From positions 1,480 to 65,479 of the forward strand of contig MNCI01006534.1 in the NCBI GenBank assembly GCA_015680685.1: a DNA stretch of 64,000 nucleotides, written 5' to 3'. Below the pieces are notes generated by a model. That model was given only the letters and a program-made list of their open reading frames with translations. It was not told where the DNA came from and made no database searches. Made by a program: the position numbers and the translations under genes. Origin of the DNA: Gnetum montanum. Taxonomy: Eukaryota > Streptophyta > Gnetopsida > Gnetales > Gnetaceae. Every line of letters starts with the position of its first letter. Position 1 is the first letter of the stretch. Below, piece after piece: positions 46,701 to 58,701 of this stretch.

Positions 46701-49700
46701 CAATATTTCCCTAGGCAGCATTGTGGTTTTAAGGGCTAAGTGTTTTGGAGTGGTAGAGGTTTAGTGGTTCTTTGGTGATTCTCCCCTTCTAATAGTGAAA
46801 AAAGAGCCTATTCTAGGTCTAACATGCTAGCTCTGTGGGGTTAACTGGTGAGGCAACTAATTAGGTATTTCCTGCTCGATGCTAGGGTAACTCTATTATA
46901 TGACATATAGTTTAAACTTTGTGTAGATTTTAGTTGGGAAAAGTGGAGGATTGTTTTTGCATGCACATATTTCTAGTTAACGAGCTCAAAACGAGCTTTC
47001 TGTGGTGCTAATTTCAAAGCTATTCATGATTCCTCATGGACTCATGGGTCTATTGATTGACGTGGTGCACAAGCTCTTGGCACCATCGCAACCAGGTTTA
47101 TTGACCCTTCTTTACCCAATGGTTCCATTGACTTGACATTGATGCCCCTTCTCCCTTAGCTTCTCCCTCTACTCCCTTAGCTTCTCCCTCTACTTTGGAG
47201 ATGTTTGTAGACAATGAGGAAGAAGTTATTGCTACCTTTGGGGCCCATGAGCACATGGACATGTAGACGACCTTGTCTCTATGGTGCTTTGTGTGGATTG
47301 TGGGGCTCAACCTATGCATCCCTACAATTGGTTTTGCTTCAAGAACCTCTGGCTTCCTAGCTCATTCTCAAACATTGTGTTCCTTTGTGTTTTGTTGAGC
47401 TCAATGTTGATAGGGGTGCTAGTGGATTGTCTTTAGTGGCTTTGATGCTCCCTACTTTCGCACCTTGAGATTTCTTTGATGACATCCTTCAACCAGTAGA
47501 GGAAGTTCTGGTCCCTATTATCTTTGGTCCCCCATGAAGATTACTTGTGGCATTTTTACTCCAACATCCATCAGGTCCCTCATGCTCTCCCTCAACTCTT
47601 GAAGTTCACCATGATGGTTGACGACTCCACCTCTCTCATGCAAGAGATTGTTGGCGTTCCTCTTACTGACTAGCCATGCACTCATAGTGGGCATTCCAAT
47701 GATGAGCCTTGAGCTCCATGTGTAACGTACGTTGACAAGCCTGATCATGTGGAGTAATGGTTTGGGTTGTATTGGGTGGTATGATAGTTGTCGTACATGC
47801 AAAATTGGCTTTCTTTGTGTTCTCTCTTTGTGTCAATGGGCTTTTGTTTGCTCACTGGAGGGATGTTTTTGCCCAAGAGAACCCTGGGGTGTTTTGTTAT
47901 AAGCATTATGCAAGTATTTGTAAGGGACCACCACTTGGAGTGATGGTAAGGTGCTTCTTTTTCAAGTCATAAGACTTTGGTTCGAGCTTGGGTGTAGCCA
48001 CTTGAAAGAAGTTAGATTTTTGCTTATCCATTGACTCTCCCAGGACCCTGCCTTGGTAGGATAAGTATTTTTTTTTTGGGGAGAAAATTCGGGAGTATAT
48101 TAGAAAACAACAAGATTATGTACACAACGTTTGCAGTTCAAAACAGGAGCTAGGGGATCTGATCCCTCTCCCCTCTCCCCCAACAGCCACAAAATGGGGT
48201 TAAAGAAACCAACACTAGTTAACAGAGTTCTCCTATTTCATATTTGCAATCTTTTTTGATGAGCTTATGCACTGTGATTTTTGCTTTCTAATACTCTTTG
48301 CATTTGAGCAGAAGCTCGTAGTTCAATGCTGAATGCTAAGACACTAGCTACCACTCATCTTCCAGACACGGAATACCATACCAATGGAAAGAAAGGCTAT
48401 GCTTTGTAAACCAGCTATATGGATGTTTAGTTTCTGTTCTTAGAACTTATTAAGAAAACAATGAAAAGAAAAGAAAATCTCGGTATTCTGTAAAGAGCTT
48501 GGATTTGTTCCAAATATTTTTGAAATGAAAGGAATACAAATATTTAAAAAGGCATTACTATTTTACTTTTCAACTTGTATTAGGCCAAACTTTCTCCAAA
48601 TTATCGGAACAAAATTTTCTCAAAGCAAGATGCATAGCTCTGGAACACCTGATGTAGCATACCTTGGATCAAGATTGGATCAGGAACGTGATCCATGCGA
48701 TTCTGGATTGTGATTAGAAAAATTGCGAGCTGGATATGTGCTGGATCATGATCTAGTTTGGGATTGCGATTCCTGATTCTTCTGGCTGATTCTGGATCAT
48801 GATTCCAGATGATTTTGGGTGATTCCAAATGATTTTGGAATCTTTAAAAACACCAATTTGAAGTTTATACATTTTTAACATTAAACATTAAAACAACATT
48901 CCAATAACAAAAGTCATGACTCAATATAGCTATAAAAGTAGAAAGAAAGAGGATAGAACATTCTGAGTATGTCATCAGCAGTCTCAAGGGTATTGGCACT
49001 TTGAGCGCACATGTTTCTGCAAGGAGTAATGCATTCTTGGGGAGCTCAGCAGCACGTTGTTCAATAGCTCAGAAAGGCATCTTTCAACTCATTTTGAATC
49101 ACTTTAGTAGCTGATTATGGATATTCTTCAGTTCATTTGTTTTAGTTGATGGTGAATGAATGCTGCAGTGTAGCTTACATTTAAAATTTTTTGTACTGAA
49201 TATGAGAATATGAGAGTATAAACAATGAATCTATGTTGATGTTTATGCTTAATGCAATGTTGTTGGTTTGTTTTTTTTTTAAAGAAGAGCCCAGGCATAT
49301 TATATTACAGGAAAAACAGAATTTACAAGGAAACAGGACAAGGAGTGAGGAACCCCCTGTCACAGAGTGAGACAAAATTAGGGGGTGGACCCATGGTACA
49401 ACCAGTTTGAGAGAAAAAAGGAGGGAGTAACTACTAGACTTCCTCTAAACCATGATTAAAAAATTGGAACTTATGGCCCACATTTCCGTCATATCTAGTA
49501 ACAAGAAACCCACAAAACCTAATGACAAAACTGTTATGGAAAGGATAAATTCTATAATTCATATAGGAAAAGGAAGGTTCTTGTAGGTGCAAAAAGGCAT
49601 TTCCTGTCTATGCAATGTTGTTATATTAATATGTTTAGAAATTTCTATTGTAAAGTTGAATATATTATTTTTTAAGGATTTTTAATTTTTTGTCTTCTTA

Positions 49701-52700
49701 ATTGCACATACTTTTGAAAATGATTAAAACTTTGATATTCTTTAATCTTTTCTAATTGCACAATTCCATGCAATTCTGAATCACAATCTGTGACCTGGAA
49801 TCTTAGGAATGAAAAAATGATCTATGATCCGATCCAATCTTCATAAGTGTAGTATTAGGACACATGGATAACTGTGCAATTTGGTCTTTTACATTAACTT
49901 GATCACAGAATAAAAGCTTGTTATAACGGTTAGATACCATTCAATCTATGAATGCTAAGCTAACACAAAAAGAAAATTTCAATAGCCAAAATAATGAATT
50001 GACCAGCATCCAAATTTTATAATGTGTTCTGGTTCAATCAGTTCTAAAGTAAAGAAATGAATTAAGCTCAAAAACATAACAGTACTATTGCCTTGTTTGG
50101 TATGAAAACAAATGTTTTGCAGGATCAAATAGAAGAAAACTATAAGAGTTAAGTACATTACAAAATATTTTGATTCTTCAATTCCTGAAAAAAATTACAA
50201 AAGAACCTTCAAAATAATGAACACTTGCACTGTGTATTAATACTTGGAAATTGATTTAGGTTGCAGTCGTGATTCACAACTACCAATAATATATGACTTT
50301 TGTAAATAAAAGTAAAAGTCACAGCTTAGGCTAACCTAATTCAGTGGTTCAGTCATTTGGTTCTTCTTCATCCGTGAATGCAAATTAATGTGGATTATTC
50401 AAATACAGAAACCCAAGTCACAGGTTTGATTCCAGTGGGAAATACTGAGTTATTGTTTGAAAAAACATTCCATAAAAGGAGTTCTGAAATTGCTGTCTGA
50501 TAGATCTATCAGACGTAAGTAAAAATTCAGTTTCAGTTTCAGAAATTAATTTTGGTCTATCTCAACCAAAGTTTTAACTGAGAAACTAGAATGGTATGGT
50601 ACATACCTATTGTCAATTCATCTGGCTACTTTAATGAGTTAGTCCATGTTGTTGAGATAAAAGTCATAAAGATGATATGTATTTCATTAAGAGAATGTAA
50701 CAAACAAACCAGAATTGCTTGGAATTACCTGAAATTGCGATTCAGAATTTCGTGCAATCTCTCAGAATCAGAATTGTGATTCCAGCACTGATCCTGTTCA
50801 GGGTGGGCTGGATTGTGATTCTGTATCACCATAATTGAGATTGCATACTTCTCTGCTGACATCAGAAACTACTTTAAGGATTGTTGAGGTAATTTTAGTT
50901 TCTCTATCAGTTCTGGAAGAATGCATTGTGCAAGCTAGAACAAATGCATCATTACCATTTAGAAACTAGGTGAAATATTAGCGGTTGTTTCTTATCCTAG
51001 GGTCTATAAGGCTTGTAATCATCATTCATGTGGGTTTACTATGCAGGAAAGCAAGTAAACTTACAATGAGAAATGTTACTCTTTGTTCGGAGCATTGTTG
51101 CAGCTCTTTTGGACAGGAAAATGGTTATGAAAATAAAAATCGATTATTATTATAATACAAAATATATAGCTGTAAACTTTTCTTAAAAGCAAGCAACTAC
51201 ATTGGTCTAGTATTTTCTGAGACAATAACTAGAATCCTGAATTTTCATGCTAGTTATATCAAAACATAAATAATTAGTTTCTTCTATTTCCTACCGAGCA
51301 TTTTAAAAAGACAGCTTCATAAGAAATTTCAAGGAAACATTATATATGCAGAAAATTGTAATTAATGCTAGCCGAACATATCAGAAATTGAAACGCTTAT
51401 CAGTGATTCCTTATTTACGGAAACAATAGGGGTTCATACTGTTGAATTTGAAGTATAAGCTCAACAAAGGTTCTCAAAACCAGAAGAATGAAAGTGGGGC
51501 TGAAGAACAATTTTTTTTTTCTATTTCCCATGAAAACGGTGTTTGATTTATATGTTTTGCAAAAGGGATTATAAAAAATACCATTAAATGAAAGTTTATT
51601 TTGTTTTATTTCTTAACAGTTTGTGACTCTCTTTTAGGCCATGTTAGCAAGAGAGCGTGCCCGAGCAGAATTTCAAGACTGGGAAAAAAAGGAGGAAGAG
51701 GTAAGTGAAATTTTTACACTCCATTATAGTTCTGGCTCTATCTTATTGAATTTTGTAGCAAACTGGTTTTTGAAATTCTTTTCTCCTTTGCCAGTTTCAT
51801 TTTGATCAGAGCAAGGTTCGGGCAGAGATTAGGCTGCGTGAGGGTCGGGCAAAGCCTATAGATATTCTCTCAAAAAATCTAAATCTTTCAAATGACTTTG
51901 ATGTTGCGGTTATTGAACCATACAACATTTTTAAGGTATTTTGATTGGTTGACTGCTTGTATTAAGTTACTAATCTATGACTGACAAAAAGATATCAATT
52001 TTTAATTAGAAGAATTAAACAGTGTTTCAGAAAACAATAATTAACATCTATCATAATTGTGTCTAGATTAATTTGAAGTTTTTTATATCTTTCAATAGTT
52101 CCTACAGTAGGCGTTTTCTGATCCTAAAATATACATGCTGTTCACCCTTCCAAAACGTTTTGGCTGTGGAACTTGCCAAATAGGGTCTCACAGTGAAAGA
52201 AATGGAAGAATTAGAGGAGGACATCAAAATGCATCTTGAATTAGATCGAGCTACACCAACACACATTGAATTTTGGGAGGTTGGTTTTTTCATCATTTTG
52301 ATAATTTTGAAATTTCTGCCTTTCTTGCAATTCTTTTATTGAATTTTGGATTTTGATTATTAAAAAAATAGATTCAAAACTATTTAAAGAATCATGAGAT
52401 TCTGCACTTTCATTCTGGTTATACGAGACAACGGAAAGGTGACATTTATCTCTATTTAATTGGGATAGGCATTAACGATCCTCTGTAACTGGGAGATAGC
52501 AGAGGCTCGCAAAAGAGATGTGCTTGACCGAGCTCGAGTTCGTGGTGAGCAGCCTCCTCCAGAACTTCTTGCAGAAGAAAGAGGACTTCATGCTAGTATT
52601 GATGAAGATGTCAAAATCATGTTGGAGGGAGAAACCTATGACGGTTTAACTAAGTTGCAGTTTGATATTGAGGCAAAAATGGCATCTGGGGATGCAAAAG

Positions 52701-54787
52701 TAGTTGAATATTGGGAAGCTGTTTTGAAGCGGCTTCAGATCTTTAAGGCGAAGGTATGCTGTTTCTTAATTGATCACTGGTATACCTAATTAATGCCTTA
52801 TTTGTAATACAACGCTTGATGAATTTGTTTACTTAAAACTGCCAATTTGCCTTGGCCAGCATTCTGCGTTTGTGTTCTACATGCATACCTTTGGTATTGT
52901 TAAGTATTTGAATAACAAACGATGTTACCTTTTTACTGTATGACTAGTTCGTATTAAGTGTTAATGGATATAGTTTTCATTGTTGAAGGTGACTGGGAAA
53001 ATATCCTCGTTTGTGTGACATTTTTGTATTGAACTTTAGTATCTGATTGATTTTTAATTTCTTATTCTGTGCTTGCCTTTTTGAAGGATCTCTTTTCCCT
53101 TTAGATTTGTTTCCTTTATCTTATTGGATATCTGCATCTTCAATTGTTTGCTAATTCTTAAATGAGAATTTAGTTTTCTTTATTATGTTCTTCAATTAAA
53201 TAATTTTTTCTTAGATATATATTTGTGTTAGACGTATATAATAAAACTTTTTTTCTTTCATTTTTTGAAATTAATTGTGTGGCTAGGCCCGCCTGAAAGA
53301 GATACATGAAAACCTTCTTCACCAACACTTGCAAAAGGTACGAGATTTAGAAGATGTTGATAATAAACTCTCCAAAGAAACATCTGCCGTAGAACCAGAA
53401 AATGATATCCTCGATAATACAACTGAAGGTATCTTCTCATTTTCTTGGATTGTTTTCCATACCTTTTTTATTTTATTTTATTCTGTTATGGATGAAAATT
53501 TTGGTGCAGTTAAATGTTAGATAAAAGCTAATTTCATCTATGATTATTTTAGGTCCTGGAACGTATTCTCCAGAACTAGTGCCAATGGAACATGCAATCA
53601 AGGAGCAGGAAGAAGAGCTGGGATCATTTTCTCCACAGTTGTTGCATGACTATGATGGAGAAGAAGGTTTAGATCCAGAAGCTGATAAGGCGGATTTGGT
53701 AAAAGATTTTGCAGTTTACCAGACAAATATTTTAACTGTCTTGATTTTATTTTGGAACTATTTTGTAGGGTCAGCTTGAAAACGTTATATGATGTGTGAG
53801 AATTGAGTGTGATGTCTATTATGACTAGGTTTATTATGATTAATATTTTGCTATAATAAAAGTAAATCTTGGAAATAAATTACTTTAAAAAATTTAAAAT
53901 TGTTTTTCTATGCTAGAAGCTTATGAATTATAAGTTCAGACTGCCTCAACTTCTACTGATATGCAAACACTATTGCAGGAAAAGAAAAGGGCAGATGTTT
54001 TGAAAAAACAACAAAAAAGGTTGCAGGAGGCTGCTGCAGGACCAAGTACGATAGATGAAAGTTTGGAGTTGACAAATCAGGAGAGAATGCTTGCCATGAA
54101 GGCCATGGGAGCAATGGAAGATGGTGATGCAGTACTAGGTTCTGGTTCTGAAGTCAATCTTGAATCACAGGTCAATATAAGTATACAATGTTATCCTGTG
54201 ATACGATTTACTGTCAACACCTTGTTTTATAATGCTATTTATTATTAAATTTTATTACTCCTGTTCTGAGGTAACTGACAAACCTTTCTCTTTTTTCAGG
54301 TGTATTGGTGGCACGATAAATATCGTCCAAGAAAACCTAAATATTTCAATCGAGTGCACACTGGATACGAGTGGAACAAGTATAATCAAACACATTATGA
54401 TCATGACAATCCACCTCCAAAGATTGTACAGGGGTACAAATTTAATATATTTTATCCAGATCTAGTGGATAAAACAAAAGCCCCTACTTATACAATTGAG
54501 AAAGATGGGAGCAATGGTGAAACTTGCTTGATTAGATTTCATGCAGGGCCTCCGTATGAGGACATAGTATGGACTTAAACTTTATGTATTTCTTAGATTA
54601 TGTTCTTTCTTGCAGCAACTTATAGTTTATTATTTGTTTGTCTATAACTAATTTCCCTTTATTTCAGGCTTTTCGCATTGTCAACAAAGAATGGGAATAT
54701 TCACATAAGAAAGGGTTCAAGTGTACCTTTGAGAGAGGTATATTGCATGTCTACTTCAATTTTAAGCGTTACAGATATCGTCGATAG
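37721..54787 (+). CDS. CACTIN: Splicing factor Cactin (CACTIN), 13 coding exons
   Basis: Exons are 37721-37984, 38072-38163, 38255-38354, 38440-38511, 51638-51700, 51795-51935, 52184-52279, 52469-52753, 53287-53428, 53553-53698, 53979-54170, 54300-54566 and 54668-54787. All introns are GT-AG and phase is kept throughout, giving 659 residues, close to the roughly 670 of Arabidopsis. Residues 1-90 are rich in Arg, Ser, Lys and Asp. Residues about 130-390 form the helical, charged Cactin mid domain. Residues 532-659 form the conserved C-terminal domain, opening VYWWHDKYRPRKP and ending FNFKRYRYRR. The start is the first in-frame ATG and is followed by MAREERSS. Cactin is a nuclear spliceosome-associated protein needed for pre-mRNA splicing and plant embryo development (family knowledge). 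No stop or frameshift is seen, so the gene looks functional. Confidence 0.95.
38900..39176 (-). repeat. Copia 3' LTR, partial
   Basis: It starts TGTTGTGATAG on the - strand right after the polypurine tract. The terminal CA was not identified with certainty. Confidence 0.5.
39369..40603 (-). pseudogene. Copia reverse transcriptase and RNase H
   Basis: From 40603 downward come a basic start with a YKARMVVKGYTQ block, an LDVKMAFLHGDLE block at about 40395 (carrying a catalytic Asp), a break, and then an RT tail to about 39800 with the P-YQS-MGSLMY and TRPDIAHAV blocks. RNase H at 39578-39369 keeps SSSTESEYVAL and DNKSAI. Frameshifts separate the pieces. This class of enzyme copies the element's RNA. 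Confidence 0.9.
41245..42174 (-). pseudogene. Copia GAG-pre-integrase and integrase
   Basis: The - strand shows the LWLRHHKIRPLSEKG segment (pre-integrase), C-x-x-C zinc residues near 41920, then the core. The core has a HTDNGGEF stretch near 41640 (catalytic Asp) and a GVAERYNK stretch near 41545 (catalytic Glu), followed by LINRSPSGPLDGKIP near 41420. Several frame changes interrupt it. Confidence 0.9.
42202..42430 (-). pseudogene. Copia protease, catalytic site lost
   Basis: The sequence aligns with the Copia retropepsin. The catalytic D-S-G-A is read as N-S-E-A near 42415, so two of three residues are changed by G to A. Downstream blocks (IIGIGDV, LQNVRDVHNLKRNLIS) are conserved. Confidence 0.8.
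42690..46600 (+). mobile_element. L1-type LINE remnant in CACTIN intron 4
   Basis: The + strand carries an endonuclease-like GDWN-I block near 42820. RT follows with GPDSWNFEFFQAY near 43680, ...GLRQGDPLSLYLFSILVD near 44220-44270 and a Y-VDD block near 44340. A tail follows with a C-x-x-x-x-C-H...MEHI...C zinc segment near 46195-46245. The MITE-like copy (44795-45498) interrupts it. Many stops mark it as dead. It lies in the same direction as CACTIN. Confidence 0.8.
44795..45498 (+). mobile_element. MITE-like element, copy 1, inside the LINE
   Basis: Terminal inverted repeats of 15 bp (TGAAGATCTGATCGG and, in reverse, TGAAGATCAAATCGG) bound a 704-bp AT-rich segment without coding capacity. 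An inverted, diverged copy lies at 48663-49843. A clear target duplication was not found. Confidence 0.6.
46601..47912. other. Unassigned intronic stretch
   Basis: No domain is recognised. It contains two perfect copies of a 21-bp unit, CCCTTAGCTTCTCCCTCTACT without its first base, at 47153-47194. It may hold further LINE-derived sequence. Confidence 0.4.
47913..48070 (+). mobile_element. Au-type SINE
   Basis: It has an A-box-like GATGGTAAGGTGCTT near 47942, a B-box-like GGTTCGAGCTT near 47981, an ACCCTGCCTTGGTAGGAT end and a T-rich tail, all features of plant Au SINEs. AAGTATTT occurs on both sides (47913-47920 and 48063-48070), a possible target duplication. Confidence 0.55.
48663..49843 (-). 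mobile_element. MITE-like element, copy 2, inverted relative to copy 1
   Basis: The reverse complement of copy 1 matches it along most of its length, with clear landmarks (for example GACTCAATA-A-CTATAAAAGTAGAAAGAA near 48910). It is longer than copy 1 mainly because of an insertion at 49263-49610. The ends are similar inverted repeats but more eroded. A related short fragment lies near 50715-50830. Confidence 0.6.
49263..49610 (-). mobile_element. Small retroposon with 10-bp target duplication
   Basis: This 348-bp insert interrupts MITE copy 2 and is flanked by TGCAATGTTG on both sides (49253-49262 and 49611-49620). It starts with a T run on the + strand, so it is a poly(A)-tailed retroposon on the - strand. 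Its T-run-adjacent sequence resembles that at 48071-48130. Confidence 0.65.
50310..50460 (+). mobile_element. Possible tRNA-derived SINE
   Basis: AATTCAGTGGTTCAG followed about 75 bases later by GGTTTGATTCC resembles tRNA-type A and B boxes. Ends and duplications were not resolved. Confidence 0.3.
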
Positions 54788-55789
54788 GAATACACAAATG
54801 GGTCACCTTTATGTAGTGATTTGCTATTCTTCTCTACAACATTGGTATTTGTTCATAAGCTACATAAAAGCTTTTTTATTTTGCGAATGATGCATCTCAA
54901 AATGAATTGTAACTATAGGTATCCACCATGTTTTATTCATAAACTATATTTTACTTTCTTTATCTCAGAATAAGCCGACAATTTGTAATATAGTTTGTCA
55001 CTGTTTGTGTTTTTCCTTTTTCAAGGAAAACAAATTTCGCAATGCCCGAGGCCATATAAAGCTGTTGGAAGCTTTAGATAAATTGAAGGAATTAGAATTT
55101 TTTATTATTGTAAATTTCCTTTTAAGGAGAAAATGCAGAAATTAATTACTGCTCTTAACTTTCTTATTTCTCCAAGTGCTTCTACAAAATGGATTTGTTT
55201 GTTCATTGAATCTTTTAGCAACTGTGAAATTTAGGTAGATAACTTCTGTGAAAAAAATATTCCTCTGTTTTTAGTTTTTAGTTATTGATGTTGTTACTGT
55301 TTCACCTTTTTGACAATGTTATTTATGTGCCTATCTTGCATTTTTTCTTTAAAATAAGAACTTACAGATGTGAAAAGTTAATTTGTAATCCAAGGTAGTA
55401 ATGTACTCCATATTCTGTTTGTCATTTTCTACTAATTGATATCCGGACTTTTGCAAACCCTGTAAATATATGGCGTTGTAAAATGCTAATACGGGGTTGC
55501 TGCAAGCCCATATGAGATTCGACGTAATTACAGGGCAATTGCCATTATCGCATGCATTTTTAAAAAACAACAGAAATGTGCCATCGCTGATCTCTGTTTC
55601 AGCAAGTTATCTATAGTAGAAGTTTTTCATTTTCTTGCTGTCTTCAAAATAACATGAACGTTAGATATGAGATCCAACTTTTTCGATCCTAGTTTGAATG
55701 GTTATTAACTTTTGCAGTATACCGATGTACTTGTGTTATAGGATTTTTGATTTGTGAAACACAAACCATGCTTTCTTTTATGAATGAAG
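54788..55789 (+). other. CACTIN 3' flank
   Basis: This AT-rich stretch after the stop should hold the 3' UTR. A polyadenylation site was not identified with confidence. The - strand frame at 55349-55570 has no recognisable features. Confidence 0.4.
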
Positions 55790-56340
55790 GACAAAGAAGA
55801 AATTAGTGAAATCGCAGTTAAATGTTTTAAAGGTTTATTTTCATCTTCAATGACTCTAGAGGATGAATTATTAAATAAAATATTTAATAGTGTTAAAACT
55901 TAGCTTACCAAAGCATATATTACATTTTTGAAAAATATAATTGATGAAATTTAAAAGTTGTTTCCATGATAAAAACGAGGAAAGCAATAGGTGTTGACGG
56001 TTTTTTAGTAGATTATTATTAAAAATATTAGAATATTATTTTGAAGGATATATGCAAGATATGGCATATGAATTTTGGAGATTTTGACAGCGAATGAAAT
56101 CTTTTAATTCTGCATGGATTACTTTAGTTCCAAAGAAGCAAAATGCTTTATCCTTCTTTGACTTTAGCTTTACAAGATTTGTGTAATGTTCTTTATGAAA
56201 CTATTTCTGCAGTCTTGGTAGAAAAACTAAAAATTGTCAATCATCTATCTATTAGTGATTATCAAGCAAGATTTTGTAAAAGGTGACAAATTTTCGATTC
56301 TATTATTTTTGTTCATGAAATTTTTCTTTTAGTTTTATGA
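55790..56340 (+). pseudogene. LINE RT fragment downstream of CACTIN
   Basis: Frames on the + strand carry a KTRKAIGVDGF block near 55970, then AWITLVPKKQNA near 56114 and a K-IFDSIIFVHEI block near 56290. These are conserved N-terminal RT blocks of L1-type LINEs. Stops are dense. No catalytic Y-DD segment remains. Confidence 0.65.
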
Positions 56341-57309
56341 GCTTATAATTTGGTATGGTTTTACGCTTTTAGACAACTCTAATTATGAGACTCGCTGTTA
56401 TGATAGTTATCATTGAATTCGCAACATAAACTGAACATTCTTGTCACATTTGTACACTATATTATTCACTCGTAAGGTTTATTCTTTACCCCGATGTCTT
56501 TCATAACTTTCCTTGTGTTATGAAAATCATTGTTTTATCCATTGTTAATAACTCATGGTTAAGGTATGAACATCTTTGTTTTGGTTGTAACAAATAGATT
56601 TTTGTACTTTACTAAGTTTTGGGTGAACTCAGCTTCACATAAATGCTTGTACTTCATTAAGTCATTTTGACATAATTTCACTATGCTTACAGATCGGTTC
56701 TCATAAGAGTTACTTTTTGTATTCCATCATAATCTTTTGGACAACTCTATTTCAAAACTTTCTCTTCTTATTTAAGAAATTGGATTGGATTGGGCTACAT
56801 ATGGCATAACTTGGATCTTCTCTTCTTTGAGGAACTAGATCTTGGCACAACTGGGATATTTTTGTCTTTAAGAAACTAGATCTTGTGTCACGGTGATCTA
56901 CTCTGTCTCTTGCAACACCCAATCATCAGGCTTTATAAATACAACTAATTACTTATGGTACTCCTTAGTATGCATTTTGAAAATGTTGGGGTACTTTCTT
57001 GGTAAGAATGACATCAGCAACTTGATTCTCTCAAGGTTAGCTAATGTTCCATCATATATTCTTTTATATATATCTTCTTCTCACTTCTTCTTTACACACT
57101 AGGTAACTTAGGTTGCATTTGCTTCTTAAATTTTGTAAGGGGTTGTGATGGTTTTCGAGATTTGGCACGAACTCATGATTGCACATAAGTTTGATGATAG
57201 AATCAATACTCTTTCAATCATTAATTTAATAATTTCATTCATAGTATTTCTTTATTGAAGTTAATGAATGGTACGATTGTATAAAAACCTTATGGTAGCC
57301 AATCACAAA
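56341..57309. other. Intergenic, nothing recognised
   Basis: AT-rich sequence with no coding or repeat features that I can name. Confidence 0.4.
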
Positions 57310-57410
57310 GTAGCAATGAGGTGTTAGCCTAGTGGTACGAGTCTTGGTTTGGTAACCCTAGGTCATAGGTTTGATTCTACTAAGTAACATTTAAGTTATA
57401 AACTTCTATA
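57310..57410 (+). mobile_element. tRNA-derived SINE
   Basis: TTAGCCTAGTGGTACGAGTC (A box) and GGTTTGATTCTAC (B box) lie about 55 bases apart, as in tRNA-type SINEs. The ends are not defined. Confidence 0.5.
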
Positions 57411-57514
57411 AATTTTAGGGTGTACCTATGTTTTACTTATTTTGGGTTCCAACATCCCCTTTGCAAAGCCTCAAATCCTTTGCAAGTAAATGGGAAAACT
57501 TACATTCAACCAAT

Positions 57515-57691
57515 TACATATTATAATCTAGCTATTTGTTTATAATTTTTATTCTCATGAATGATATTTGTTTAATGTTTGTCCTTTTTTACTTAAGAGA
57601 AAAGATGTTGAGGAAAAGAAAAAATGCATTAAAGTTGAGGATTAAAAAAATAATATGAAGCTAAAGATACCAAAAAAAAAAAAAAAAAAAA
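57515..57691 (-). repeat. Third copy of the 35.5-37.2 kb repeat family, plus poly(A) run
   Basis: The reverse complement matches 36830-36980, including CCAATTACAT at one end and a GATGTTGAGGAAAAG segment. It ends with a run of 20 A (57672-57691). An undetermined base (N) occurs at 57709. Confidence 0.6.
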
Positions 57692-57734
57692 CCTTTAATG
57701 TCAATGAANATGATAAGAATGGCTAAATGACAAT

Positions 57735-58701
57735 TGATGAGACATGATATGTTGGGTAGCTTCGATGCATCCTTGTCAACAAAGCCTCGTTGACGAATCC
57801 TTGTCAACGCATCTTAGATGCATCAACGCATATGTGTGGATGAAAACATGGAGATGCATTGATGTAGCCCGATCGACGTATCTTCATCAATGCATCCTCG
57901 TTGACGTAGCTAAATGCGTTAACACATCTTCATTGTTGCAATGGCTATATTTGCCTATAAATATGAGCACCTACCGCGTATTTGGCACCTTTTGGTCATT
58001 TTAGTAGCTAAACTTTTGCAGTTTTATGTTGTGATCTTAGCAAATAGTTAATGCCCACAATGTGAATTTGAGTAAGTTGTATGATGTCTTATTCAAGTGG
58101 CATTGTACTTGAACACATTCCATGAACGACAATAAGATTGAGATTGATTCCTATTCATTGTAACACTTTGACTTAAAATACATTTACTTTCAATACAATT
58201 TATTTTGTATATAGTTACATTTACATTTCTATACATGTTAATTAGTCGATGGAATGAATGCCACTAGTTTTGAGCATAAACACGTATTCACTTACTAATC
58301 CCAACAATGTTATTGCTTGGTTTGCCTAGTAACATAACACTTGATAATCTCATCAATGGATATGTGAATTTAAGACATGTACAGTAAGCTGCAAACAAAC
58401 ACTCATCACCCTTAAGATAGTTTAAGATTTATCTTCTTATAATTAATTAATTTAAATAATTAATTTCTACATGATTATCCAATTAGTTTAAAGGCCACAC
58501 AACATCAATAATCATATGCCTCACTTTGGACTAAACCATGCATGACAAAGTTACCACTAGTCCATGTGAGAAGATAGCAACCTACAAACAATGCTTAACA
58601 ATCTAGATACCACGATAAGGACATCTTCAAAATTCAATCGAATTGCACATGAGCACTTCTAATTTGTATGGTTGGGCATAGAGACTACCCTTTGCTCATC
58701 A
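57735..58701 (+). repeat. Solo LTR of the A/B family with perfect target duplication
   Basis: The 967-bp LTR starts TGATGAG and ends GCTCATCA, and aligns with the LTR at 33110-33990. ACAAT flanks it on both sides (57730-57734 and 58702-58706). It carries CTATAAATAT near 57953 as a TATA region. The interior was lost by LTR-LTR recombination. Confidence 0.9.

Larger units (their letters stand above)
38512..51637 (+). other. CACTIN intron 4, 13,126 bp, loaded with transposons
   Basis: The donor is GTAAGT after GAGGAAATG and the acceptor is CTCTTTTAG before GCCATG; exons on both sides are in phase. All other introns are 85-533 bp. The excess length comes from an antisense Copia, a sense LINE, two MITE-like copies, a SINE and a small retroposon. 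The remainder (about 50860-51637) has no recognisable feature. Confidence 0.9.

Noticed and set aside
48601-48828. 75-residue frame on the - strand rich in Asp, Pro and Ile
   Set aside because: It comes from GATC-rich repeat sequence of MITE-like copy 2. No coding signal.
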